DNA of 64,000 nt from Sipunculus nudus. Its lineage: Eukaryota > Annelida > Sipuncula > Golfingiida > Sipunculidae. Every line of letters begins with the position of its first letter. Within the stretch, counting starts at the first letter, position 1. The stretch covers positions 49,002,401 to 49,066,400 of the forward strand of contig CM049317.1 of NCBI GenBank assembly GCA_026874595.1, given 5' to 3'. Below are positions 55,108-64,000 of this stretch, piece by piece. The position numbers and the translations under genes were made by a program. The notes below the pieces were generated by a model. The model was not told the DNA's origin, made no database searches, and saw only the letters and a program-made list of their open reading frames with translations.

Positions 55108-55646
55108 GAGAAAATGTCGTCCCGACATTAAATACGATAAATTCATACTCCCATATAATAAATGCAACATCCAACAATATATGTCAGTTGTTTGTGTACG
55201 TTAAACGAAGTCAGCATCACTAACCCCAAGCAATGATATCGGTGGGTTATAAGTATCATTACAACATCGTCTACTTGATAGGTGCTTGCATATTATTATT
55301 TACAAACTGGATCATCTTACAACAACATTACATTATCAAATAACTCTAGATCATCAAAATCATGATATAGCGTACCATGACCACTTGACACATGAACATA
55401 AGGTATGCATGGTCAGACCAATACCTCAGCGATGGCAATATCCATTAAAGGATAACAAAATCGCTCATGCTGTTTGCTGATATGATATTGGGTATGTGAT
55501 GTGCCTATATCAATAATAATCAGTGTGTCATTGGGCCCGAGTACCTAAAATTGTCTTAAGAAGTGTTATATAAATATTAGCAGTTTCAGCTAGTCATCAC
55601 TGTTTTATGGATACCTCAATAGATAAGTGTATTATATAAATACATA
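55108..55646. other. Gypsy internal region between pol and 3' LTR
   Basis: About 540 bp with no long frame on the element strand, so there is no envelope gene. Confidence 0.6.
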
Positions 55647-57176
55647 TTACGTATTCATCAATGGAGAAAGGGCATCTATTAGATTTTTTAGGTCGACTAT
55701 ACGGTTTTGAATGACAGAAGGTTCCCGGGGTTCTGGGTATGGTAAGCAACAGGTTTGTTGATATGAACAAGGATCATACCACATTGGCGTCTTCTTGGTA
55801 CGGTTCGAACGTCTAGGAATACTGGGAACAGACTGGTCCATAGTACACGGCTCTTCTGCGGTTTCGTCAGTGCAATGGTTGGTTTCTTCTAGGTCTGAGG
55901 TACCATCCCTCTCCAAACCATCCCGCGATCCCTCGGGTCCTTTAGGTTCTGCCGATGTTGACGTCTGATCGATCACTGGGCGATCATCCGGCGGGGCCTC
56001 ACTGTGTCGTCGAGGGGTTGGTTGTGGTTTTTCCGGGACGTTGGGATTCGGTGATAGCCGCGGACACGGGAGATTTCTCCTGGGTTTTGGCTGCGGCATG
56101 ATGCGTATAGGTTCCTCCTCAGATTCTTCCTCATCAGAGCTGGAGATGACATCAACTTTTCTGGTTTTATCTGAACGTTTTGACGTCGCCTTTGGTGTAA
56201 CTGGCCGTTTCTTGGTGCTATGTTCGGTGTTATTCGGCGTGTCCTTCTCTGAAGCATCTGGCGACAGATATCCTATCGGGAGAAGCAGATTGCGGTGCAA
56301 TGTTTTCCTTGGTCCAATCCCATATTCGGCCTCAAGTTCGTATACTGGGACATCATCATTAATTTGACGCACGACCTTATAGATGGTTTCCTGCCATCGA
56401 TCACATAGTTTCTGTTTCCCTTTAACAGCGAGATTACGGATAAGCACCCTGTCTCCTGGCTGTAGTACGGCGCCTCTACTTCGAAGATCGTAATTCCGTT
56501 TTTGTCGTTGTTGGGCCTTGCTGATGTTCTTAGAAGCCAACTCGTATGCAAATCTCAAGCGCTTCCGCAGATTCTCGACATACCCTTGTTTTTGCTGTTT
56601 AACGCCAGTGCCAAACGCTACATCTACAGGTAAACGTGGATGTCTGCCGAACATCAAGTAAAATGGTTCATACCCAGTTGTCTCATTTGGAGTACAGTTA
56701 TACGCATGGACTATCGGAGCGATGTAGTTTTTCCAATCAGCTTTCTCTTCGGGTTGGAGTGTGCCTAGCATGTCCAACAGCGTACGATTAAACCGCTCAC
56801 ACTGTCCGTTCCCGCTCGGATGGTATGGTGAGGTCCGTGATTTAGCAATACCAGCTATCTCACACAGGTGTTTGATCGTGTTGTTTTCAAACTGTCGTCC
56901 TTGGTCACTATGCAATTTTGATGGAAACCCATAGTGAATGATGAAGTTGTCGAACAGTGTTTTAGCTGTTGTATAAGCGGTCTGATTCCGGGTAGGGTAG
57001 GCTTGAGCGTATCGGGTGAAGTGATCTGTAACCACTAGCACATTCTCGTATCCCCCTTTTGACGTTTCAATAGAAAGAAAGTCCATACAAACCAGTTCCA
57101 GGGGTTGGCTCGTTTTGATACAGACCAATGGTGCTTGTGGTTTAGAAGTGTTTTTCGACGAACACACCTTCCACAT
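55647..57176 (-). CDS. pol: Gypsy pol: integrase catalytic core and C-terminal tail
   Basis: A 509-residue frame without a break. The integrase catalytic triad is visible as D32 (M-D-F), D91 (S-D-Q-G) and E127 (C-E-R-F-N-R), with 35 residues between the last two, the D,D-35-E pattern. Then come G-Y-E-P-F-Y-L-M-F-G-R-H-P and a GPY/F-type module. From about residue 300 a tail of 200 residues is rich in Pro, Glu and Ser, and includes an acidic stretch and R-R-S-N-R-T-K-K. No chromodomain was recognised. It is separated from the upstream zinc-finger part of integrase by a frameshift near 57155 (one base lost or two gained). Confidence 0.88.
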   Translation of the reverse strand: MWKVCSSKNTSKPQAPLVCIKTSQPLELVCMDFLSIETSKGGYENVLVVTDHFTRYAQAYPTRNQTAYTTAKTLFDNFIIHYGFPSKLHSDQGRQFENNTIKHLCEIAGIAKSRTSPYHPSGNGQCERFNRTLLDMLGTLQPEEKADWKNYIAPIVHAYNCTPNETTGYEPFYLMFGRHPRLPVDVAFGTGVKQQKQGYVENLRKRLRFAYELASKNISKAQQRQKRNYDLRSRGAVLQPGDRVLIRNLAVKGKQKLCDRWQETIYKVVRQINDDVPVYELEAEYGIGPRKTLHRNLLLPIGYLSPDASEKDTPNNTEHSTKKRPVTPKATSKRSDKTRKVDVISSSDEEESEEEPIRIMPQPKPRRNLPCPRLSPNPNVPEKPQPTPRRHSEAPPDDRPVIDQTSTSAEPKGPEGSRDGLERDGTSDLEETNHCTDETAEEPCTMDQSVPSIPRRSNRTKKTPMWYDPCSYQQTCCLPYPEPREPSVIQNRIVDLKNLIDALSPLMNT

Positions 57177-57857
57177 TGGGCTACATACTCTTCCACGTCA
57201 TTCGACATTCCGGGCCAGAAAAATCTACTTCTTAGAAGTTCCATGGTCCGATCACGTCCTGGGTGGCCAACCTGGTCATGACATCTGGTTATTGCTTCCT
57301 TCCGGTGGGTGAACGGGAGCACTAATTGGAAAGACACCTCATTGTTCTGCAGGCGCTGACGGTACAATACACCATTTCGTAGACACAGCTTCTTCCCCCG
57401 ACATAAACTACGCATCTCTCGCCAGTATGGATCATTGTCGGGTGTTATAGTTGGGTTTCCTTCTAGCATGTCTATGCATCTTTTTAGAACTGGGTCTTTC
57501 CGTTGGAGCTTCACCCAATCAGAAACTGACCTTTGGTTTAGTACTGTATTCTCCAGTAGAGGTACAGCATTCTCAGATAGAGATAAAATTTCTACAAATC
57601 CACTGGTTGGCATTTCTGTGTTAAAAATGGCCGATACGACTTGATTTTCGATTACCTGACACTCTTGTGGCCATTTTATGCGTGATAACGAATCTGCATC
57701 GATGTTTCGTCGGCCAGACCGGTATTATATGGTGAAGTTATAGTTGGCCAGTGCTGAAACCCATCGGTGACCTGTTGCATCTAACTTCGCTGAGGTAAGG
57801 ATATACGTCAAGGGATTGTTGTCAGTTTTCACCGTAAACGTGCTTCCATACAAATAG
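57150..57857 (-). pseudogene. pol: Gypsy pol: end of RNase H, linker and integrase zinc finger (broken)
   Basis: In a frame shifted from the RT frame by one extra A in an A-run near 57880, the sequence encodes the end of RNase H (T-D-N-N-P-L-T-Y, R-R-N-I-D-A-D-S-L-S-R), with TAA at 57725-57727 inside it. Then comes the H2C2 finger of integrase: G-H-P-G, F-F-W-P-G-M and C-G-R-C. A second frameshift follows near 57155. The 192-codon open piece at 57035-57613 is the intact part. Confidence 0.82.
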
Positions 57858-59974
57858 TCATGAAATTTCTTTGTGATAGCCCATTTTTAGCGCCAAAAAT
57901 TCCAGTTTGTGAACAGGGTACCGGTTTTCTGCGTTCCTTAATCCTCGACTGGCAAAAGCTATGGGCCGTTCGGTTCCATCCGGTTGTTTTTGATATAATG
58001 CTGCTCCCAAGGACTCACCACTGGCATCCACATGCACAGAGAACGGTTTAGCAAAATTCGCGAAAGCAAGCACGGGTGCAGAGGTACACAGTTCAATAAG
58101 CTGTTCAAATGCTGCTTGGTGACGATCTTCCCATCTGAAAATGTTGTTACCTGATTCTGTCGATTTCTTTGTTTTCTTTCGGTGAGCACCAGCGCCTTGA
58201 GTTAACTCGTACAGTGGTTTGGCGATCTTAGAAAAATCCTTTATGAATCGTCGGTAGAACCCTGCAAAACCTAAAAAGCTCTGGAGTTGTTTGGCATTAC
58301 TTGGTATCGGCCACTCTCGAACGCATCTAATCTTATCTGGATGGGTGGATACTCCTTCTTCGGATACTTCATGTCCAAGGTACTTAATAGACGTCTGGAA
58401 GAAGTTACATTTAGAAGCCTTCAACTTTAAGCCTGCGTTCCTCAACCGGTTGAACACTGCCTCAAGTCTCTCAATGTGTTCCTCATACGTCCGACTGAAA
58501 ACAACTATATCGTCCAAATACAGTAAACACGAATTCAAGTGTAGATCGCCCATGCACTGTTCCATTAGACGTTGGAACGTGGCTGGTGCATTGGTCAATC
58601 CGAACGGCATGCGCTGGCACTCAAAAAACCCAACCTGCCCTACCGCAAACGCTGTCTTTGGTTTATCTTGTTCCTCTATTTCCACCTGCCAATATGCACT
58701 TTTCAGATCAAGGGTGCTGAACCACTTGGAACCATGTAAACTATCAAAAGTTTCTTCAATTCGGGGAAGGGCGTATGCATCCTTCACTGTCACTGAGTTA
58801 AGTTGCCTAAAGTCTATGCAAAATCTGAGAGTTCCGTCTTTCTTCCTGACCAGAACGACATTGGATGTATAGGGACTGTCAGATTTCCTGATTACTCCGA
58901 GATCTAACATCTCCCGCACATGTTTCCGGACTTCTTCAAGCATAGCAGGTGGTATCCTTCGGTGCCTTTCTTTGAATGGTCGGTCATCTTGTAGTTTGAT
59001 CTTGTGTTTCACCAAGTCTGTCTGCCCAAGGTCTAGATCATGCAAGGAGAACACATCACGCCATTTTGATAAGAGTTGTTCTACTTCTGTCACCTGGTCT
59101 TTGTTTAGCTCGGCAGAGAGCATCTCATGGTAGGAATACGGGAATTCCTCCCTGGGAGAGTCTTTATTTTCCTGAGTTGAATCCACTGGTACCACTTCCA
59201 CTTGATGTACATCACAGAGCTTACTTCTGCTTGGTATGGCAACCGCCTTCTCAGAGTGGTTATTAATCTGAACATATACTTGTTGTGCTGACATCCTTGC
59301 TCCAAGTTTCTGCAACATGGGAGATACAACCAACCCACCTGGTAAAGTCATTGATCCTTCTGCAAGTACATGAACCTGTTTACAGTATCCTCTTGTGGCA
59401 TGGGTAAGTCCTTGTACCAGTTGCCGGGTGTGTGGCTGTATAAGAATAGGTTTTGTCGTTATCACAGAACCTATTGCACCGGATTGATGAGCTGTTCTCT
59501 GGTTCTCCGATAGATTACCAAAAGCTAGTTTCCATGGTTTCGGAATGTTGGTAGCCAATATGCTCTCGTCATTGCTTCTCAACTGCAATACATTGGTGCC
59601 AATCAACACTGGAACTCTGCTTCGGTAAGTAGTTTCTGGTACAACCAAGGCTACGATGACACTGCTCAGCTGTGGGAGACCTTTTACCTTCAGTTCTATT
59701 TCTGTATAACCCAGGTACTCTAGTGACTGCCCATCTGCTGCCTCTAGTCGAATTAGCTCCTCCAGCGGCCAAACCTCTAATCCTAGCTTGTTACAGAAAG
59801 AGTCACATATAGTACTAACCATTGATCCGGTGTCTACGAGGGCTTTACATAGCTGGTCATTGACGATGATGTCTACTTCACTTGCTTGACCGATCAATTT
59901 CTGGTTGACATTGGGACTATTTTGACCACTACGGTCCAAATTCTGTCCCACGAACTTGGCCGATCCTAGTTTAA
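57858..59974 (-). CDS. pol: Gypsy pol: protease, reverse transcriptase, RNase H start
   Basis: Open from the frameshift signal at 59969-59975. There is no ATG at its start, so it depends on frameshifting from gag. The aspartic protease active site A-L-V-D-T-G-S lies near 59834. RT motifs in order: R-K-K-D-G-T-L-R-F-C-I-D-F-R, S-T-L-D-L-K-S-A-Y-W-Q, R-M-P-F-G-L-T-N-A-P and the catalytic Y-L-D-D at 58509-58520, then L-G-H-E-V and F-L-G-F-A-G-F-Y-R-R-F-I. RNase H starts with H-V-D-A-S-G-E-S-L-G-A and is cut at 57858 by a frameshift. Confidence 0.92.
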
Positions 59975-60463
59975 ATGACAGTCAGCTGCCCTGTGTCCGT
60001 ACACGCCACAGTGCCAACAATGGCCTCTGAACTGGAGTGATCCTGGCTGATTACTCAGACGCCGACCCTCGTTGCTGGTAGCATTGGTACCCAGTTTGTG
60101 TATGCTAGCATGGTTGTTGTAGGAGGAAGTCTGGCTGGACTGGTGATCGCTCTGGAAGGTTGTATTTGATCCGGTGCCCCTCTCCAGATTGGTCAATCGT
60201 TTTTCCAGGTCTCTCATTCCTCTCACCATCTCATCTACTTTCTCTGATAGCTGTCTCGTCAGTAATTCCAGCTGTGTGACGGGTGACGTCTCAGTGGGTT
60301 TCTTTGTCTCTACTGCATAGACTCTTGCCTTGATGTCCTGGGGTAGATCCTTTAGTCGTAACTCTGCCGCTCTGGCTTCTACGATCAGTTGTTCGTAAGT
60401 GGCATTCTCGACTTTATGGCGAATCTCATTTTGGATCTGCTCCGAGCGAAGTCCCGTGAAGAA
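59966..60463 (-). CDS. gag: Gypsy gag, nucleocapsid part after the internal stop
   Basis: Continues the gag frame after TAG at 60464-60466. A coiled, polar stretch leads to one CCHC zinc knuckle, C-W-H-C-G-V-Y-G-H-R-A-A-D-C, near the end (spacing CX2CX4HX4C), which binds RNA in packaging. The gag stop at 59966-59968 directly follows the slippery heptamer. Confidence 0.8.
   Translation of the reverse strand, partial: FFTGLRSEQIQNEIRHKVENATYEQLIVEARAAELRLKDLPQDIKARVYAVETKKPTETSPVTQLELLTRQLSEKVDEMVRGMRDLEKRLTNLERGTGSNTTFQSDHQSSQTSSYNNHASIHKLGTNATSNEGRRLSNQPGSLQFRGHCWHCGVYGHRAADCHLN
59969..59975 (-). promoter_or_regulatory. -1 ribosomal frameshift site T TTA AAC
   Basis: On the element strand TTTAAAC lies in the gag frame as T-TTA-AAC with the gag TAG immediately after. 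It fits X-XXY-YYZ exactly. Slipping back one base enters the pol frame, which is open from here. A possible stem (GACC...GGTC with flanking TTT/AAA) lies about 30 bases downstream and could act as a stimulator. Confidence 0.8.
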
Positions 60464-61546
60464 CTAAGACTTCAATATATTTGGTCCAGCAGTGGCTATA
60501 ATAAGTGACTTGTTGCCACGGGAATAGAAATCCTCCAGTCTACAACTCCATTCTGCTAAAGTCTCTCCCTTGTGTTGTTTCGCGGAGAAGAACTGTTCCA
60601 TGCCGACCTCTGATGGTAACACATTTCCATAGATCTTGTCTAGCTTGTTGACTATCGCAGCCGAGGTTGCCTCCTCCCCCAAACGGATCGCGAATTGTCC
60701 TGCCTGTCCCTTCAAAGACTTCACGATGGCCTGTACGATCTGATGATCTGGATAAAGCCCCTGTCTGATCAGACTGCGCACCTCATGTCGCAATTGCTGA
60801 TAAGATGTCTCTCCTTTCATGCCCTCTCCAGAGAAAGTCGTCAGTCTGGGTGGATTTGCTGGGGGTATGTAACCATAAGGATGTAAACTTGGTGATGTAA
60901 CAGCAGGTTGGTAGTTGAAGAACGTATTCGATGCTGGGCCCTCATACCTCGGAACCTGAGATGTTGCTACTGGTGCACATGTGTACATTCCATCAGACGA
61001 TGCCAATCGATACGCTACGTGTGGTGTCCCAAAAGGCAGGGGTGCACATACTTGTGTCGTGACTGATGTACGCCACGGCGACCGAAATGGTTGACCTTCC
61101 TCAACACGGACTTCCTGGTCCGACTGCTTGGGTAGTGGTCTCCCGGGAGTGGCTTGCTCTGTCTGCTTGCCAGATCCAGTCCCAAGAGCTTCTGTCAACA
61201 GTTGTCTGTCTTCAACTGACAGCGAAGACAGTTGCTTAACAAAACCTTTAACATCAAATGGTGGTTTAGGTAGAGCATAGTAGCACTGAGTTAAAGCCTG
61301 CTCTAACTCAGCTTGAACGGTTTCCACCCTCACTACCTGCTCACTTATCTGACAACCATCTAAGGATTTCCTAGCACTAACCACATCATCAGCTTTATGG
61401 AATACAATAAAAGCTGAGTTGTCACGGGGGATAATCCTGTCAACACACTGTGGATCTCCATGCAATTTAATTAAGTGAGTGATATCACTTAATTTGAAGT
61501 CCCCAGGTAAATTAATCAATAGCAGGCTACGGTCAATAAGCGACAT
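60464..61546 (-). CDS. gag: Gypsy gag: RRM-like N-terminus and PNMA-type capsid
   Basis: 360 codons from ATG at 61546 to a TAG at 60464-60466 that interrupts the normal gag frame. Residues 7-75 have RRM-like features: L-L-L-I-N-L-P as RNP2, N-S-A-F-I-V-F as RNP1, and a following helix V-V-S-A-R-K-S-L-D-G. A Pro/Gln-rich linker follows. From about residue 230, L-T-T-F-S-G-E, R-S-L-I-R-Q-G, V-K-S-L-K-G-Q-A, Y-G-N-V and L-A-E-W-S-C-R-L-E-D-F make the capsid fold of Ty3/Gypsy Gag, closest in pattern to the PNMA/paraneoplastic-antigen type. Confidence 0.82.
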   Translation of the reverse strand: MSLIDRSLLLINLPGDFKLSDITHLIKLHGDPQCVDRIIPRDNSAFIVFHKADDVVSARKSLDGCQISEQVVRVETVQAELEQALTQCYYALPKPPFDVKGFVKQLSSLSVEDRQLLTEALGTGSGKQTEQATPGRPLPKQSDQEVRVEEGQPFRSPWRTSVTTQVCAPLPFGTPHVAYRLASSDGMYTCAPVATSQVPRYEGPASNTFFNYQPAVTSPSLHPYGYIPPANPPRLTTFSGEGMKGETSYQQLRHEVRSLIRQGLYPDHQIVQAIVKSLKGQAGQFAIRLGEEATSAAIVNKLDKIYGNVLPSEVGMEQFFSAKQHKGETLAEWSCRLEDFYSRGNKSLIIATAGPNILKS

Positions 61547-63260
61547 CTTACCAGAGATATGTCATTAACTAGCTATTCGCAAGTAATTGAAACTGCGATA
61601 AAGTTCTCAGTTGAACCAGATGCTCATATATCTGATATATCTTATCACGTATGGCACAACCTTATACTTGGGTGATAACACTGAATCGAGTTCAGTAAAT
61701 CATCAAGCCTAATTGTGAACAAAGGTCTGTTGTATGTGTGTTATATGTACCAAATGAATCAAATGAATAAAAATAATTCAATAAAAATCAGGTGATAAAT
61801 CTGAATCAAGTTCAGCCAATCACCATACAATGATAGACAGATCTCAAATGAACATGTGTGTGGCTTATGCCAAATAATTCAATACAATGTACAAGGATCT
61901 AATTGAAATGTTGAAAAGTTCAATTTTGCTGACGTGATTACACTGGATCAAGTTCAGTCAATCAACGAAAAGGATCTAATCAAATTCTCAAAAATGGATG
62001 TAGGTTTAGGTGTTACCTGAATCAATTCAGTCACAAAGTTCAATAATACTCAGGTGTTAATACTAGATCAAATCAAGTTCATGCAATCATCGAAAAAAAT
62101 ATAAACAAAATATTACAAATACAAAGGGTGACAACTGAAGCGTTGAATATGGTCGGTCACAAAGTTTCTATGTCACTCAAGGTTGATATAAGCAATTGTT
62201 GATATGCAAGTGATATAGTCGATATATAAAAAAAAATTTGACTGATAAAGCAAACGTTGATTTCAGTTCGGTAACAAAGCTCGAGAAATATTTAGAAAAT
62301 AACTAAAGTATTCGTGTCTGAGATGTGTCAACACTGACTAGTATCACTGACAAAGCCTAATGTGAATTAAATGTAAGCATCCAAACAATCGAACACTGAC
62401 AATAATATGGTGACAGCATATATGATAAATCTGGGTGTCAGCAAAATATAAACACCACCCAGTTAAAATGAAAGGTCGAATGTTCAATTGGAGTGTTTGA
62501 AATTGTAAACACCGGCCAAACGATGAGAATATAAAGTCAATTTGTGAATGGTAGCACCGGCAAAATGTAAATACTGCCTTAAACTCAGGGAGCTTCGACA
62601 GAACATTAACGATGGTTTAACAAAGTCATATAGGTAAACACTGAGCAAAAATCAGTAAACTTTGAAACCTTGACCTTATGTATTTGTATTACTTCCGGTA
62701 CAATAATACTACTGATATCCGTTTACCAATGTTTACTTGACTTATGGAAAGTATCCACAAAACAACATTTTAAGGCAGTACAATTTTCAGTTGAGGTATG
62801 AATACGTAACAAAATGGCAAAATATGAAGTACAGAAGAAAAACATATAAATGTCTAATCACATAAAACATATCAATATCAGTTATAACTGTGGCTGCTGA
62901 TTCACAGACATGATAAACTGACAGTCAACAAGATCAAACCTCGCAACCCTCGACTGAACTAGAACTCTGTTGACCACCGAAACACAATTTTTTTTTTTTT
63001 AACTGAGAGACCGAAATTATGTACATAAAATAAGAAGTCACCCTGATAAATTCTCACAACTGCACAAAACCAAGGGTCACTCACAGAAAGTACATGCTAG
63101 AAAACCGTGTTTACATTAACTCATGAATATAAAAAACGTGTGTTTGTTTACAACATGGCCGCCATGACCAAATGCACCCTCCGGCAGCGACTCCCTATGG
63201 CTCGTCTGGTTGGACTCTCGTAGCTCCACTTGGCAGTGTGTTATAACGAAAGATGCGCAA
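61547..63260 (-). other. Gypsy 5' leader (1.7 kb) with degenerate repeats
   Basis: Unusually long non-coding interval between primer-binding site and gag. At least four copies of CTGAATCAAGTTCAG (61681, 61801, 61942, 62017, with a looser one near 62063) occur in its gag-proximal part, most preceded by GGTGATAA or similar. No open frame was seen. Confidence 0.7.
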
Positions 63261-63278
63261 GCCCCACGTTGGGCGCCA
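63261..63278 (-). other. Primer-binding site matching tRNA-Lys
   Basis: The element strand reads TGGCGCCCAACGTGGGGC four bases inside the 5' LTR. This is the 18-base complement of the tRNA-Lys(1,2) 3' end used by several retroviruses and Gypsy elements, so reverse transcription is probably primed by that tRNA. Confidence 0.88.
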
Positions 63279-63282
63279 TTTC

Positions 63283-64000
63283 TGTAGCAGTATTTGTCAC
63301 ATCAGTGGCAGAATGGAAAATACTGGGGTCGTGGGGGCGCACACACACAGACGTCTGACCTCACCCAAGGCACAACACAGCGTGCTTTACAGTTTTTACT
63401 GTGCTGGAATGAGAGACAAGAAATATACAAAAACTGAACTCTCCAGTTCAACGGTTGTCTGCCAAGTCATATTTACAATTTAAAATGCACAGGATCAGAC
63501 CTGCTGACTTACAAAATAATACATAATTACGAAATATGCCTCAGTTACAGAATGTACAGTATTTACAGCGACACCTCGCCATCATAATACACTGCGCTGG
63601 CAAGTATATGAAAAATGTCAGTGATCAGGCTACCTTTCTGACCAAACTTAGCAAAATATTACTACAGCAAGATTACTACAGCAAATAATACGTCTATGAT
63701 ATCGTTATTACCAGGAAAAATAGAACTACGGAGTGATGCAAGATTACTACAACAAATAATACATCTACAACATCGTTATCATGACTTTGAAAATAGAATA
63801 ACGTTCTGGGTTGTGTTAACATTAACACAATAATTAAATCAGGAAATACACTGATAATTACATACCTGGAATGAGAGACAAGAAATATACAAAAACTGAA
63901 CTCTCCAGTTCAACGGTTGTCTGCCAAGTGACGCTAGACGGAAACTTGGCGGCAAAACCAGGTACATAATAAACATGTCAATGGACAATATTACGAAACA
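63283..64000 (-). repeat. Gypsy 5' LTR, partial
   Basis: Matches 54077-54794 at a constant offset of 9206 with about six substitutions noticed. The last 300 bp lie beyond the window. It also carries the internal 64-bp repeat (near 63404 and 63866). Confidence 0.9.

Larger units (their letters stand above)
54077..64000 (-). mobile_element. Ty3/Gypsy LTR retrotransposon (right end beyond window)
   Basis: On the minus strand the element runs LTR (63283 to beyond 64000), primer-binding site (63261-63278), leader with degenerate repeats, gag, protease-RT-RNase H-integrase, polypurine tract (55094-55107) and LTR (54077-55093). RT-RNase H before integrase defines Ty3/Gypsy. About six differences were noticed over the 715 aligned LTR bases, so it inserted recently. 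Yet gag has one stop, and pol has two frameshifts (near 57880 and 57155) and one stop (57725-57727), so this copy cannot make full proteins. No envelope-like frame was found. It lies about 0.4 kb after the membrane exon of the third receptor. Confidence 0.93.

Noticed and set aside
55108-55646. An envelope gene in the Gypsy element
   Set aside because: No frame of useful length, signal peptide or membrane segment lies between integrase and the 3' LTR.
56041-56367. Plus-strand frames within the Gypsy pol region (also 58291-58872)
   Set aside because: They are antisense shadows of integrase and RT.
61681-62090. A CRISPR-like array of direct repeats
   Set aside because: The repeats are degenerate and unevenly spaced, and the setting is a eukaryotic retrotransposon leader.

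Overview
The window looks like one contig piece from an AT-rich invertebrate nuclear genome. Genes are split by introns with consensus splice sites, long (TA)n microsatellites are everywhere, and several classes of retroelement are present. Transmembrane C-type lectin-like receptors clustered together, a Gypsy element with a PNMA-type Gag, and many lineage-type dispersed repeats suggest a lophotrochozoan, most likely a bivalve mollusc. The organism is inferred; no species marker is visible.

Layout, left to right. 1-5487 is an almost perfect tandem duplication (period 2798) with no recognisable gene. 6.8-12.1 kb holds the decayed remains of a receptor with two C-type lectin-like domains (CTLDs): four lectin exons and a membrane exon, carrying a frameshift, in-frame stops and lost donor sites. 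12.1-22.4 kb is repeat-rich: three copies of an unnamed repeat family bounded by (TA)n, a minisatellite, degenerate tandem repeats and a possible insertion with 9-bp flanking repeats. 22460-29931 is the one gene I can assemble end to end: eight exons and 447 residues, comprising signal peptide, CTLD1, CTLD2, stalk, membrane segment and a tyrosine-rich cytoplasmic tail. Its first intron carries a small LTR-like element with tRNA-like Pol III boxes, and its stop codon lies inside a 49-bp minisatellite. 30.2-38.3 kb holds a 3' UTR duplication, a cluster of three perfect CRE motifs, three LINE fragments and fold-back repeats. 38.6-50.9 kb is mostly non-coding, with a candidate signal-peptide exon, a 668-bp tandem duplication, the last exon of a minus-strand C-type lectin gene (43708-43952) and a degenerate CTLD exon near 48.7 kb. 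51027-53661 is a third two-CTLD receptor locus with two in-frame stops. 54077 to the window end is a minus-strand Ty3/Gypsy retrotransposon (LTR, gag, protease, RT, RNase H, integrase, primer-binding site); its right-hand LTR runs off the window.

The shared theme is a small family of type I membrane CTLD receptors in which nearly every exon starts and ends in phase 1. That layout allows exons to be duplicated, skipped or shuffled without breaking frame. One copy looks functional, and its tail has an ITIM-like site, an NPxY site and PxxP motifs, which suggests signalling or endocytosis. Neither CTLD shows the EPN/QPD or WND calcium-sugar motifs, so its ligand is probably not a calcium-bound sugar. 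The rest of the window is largely transposable-element and microsatellite turnover around these loci.
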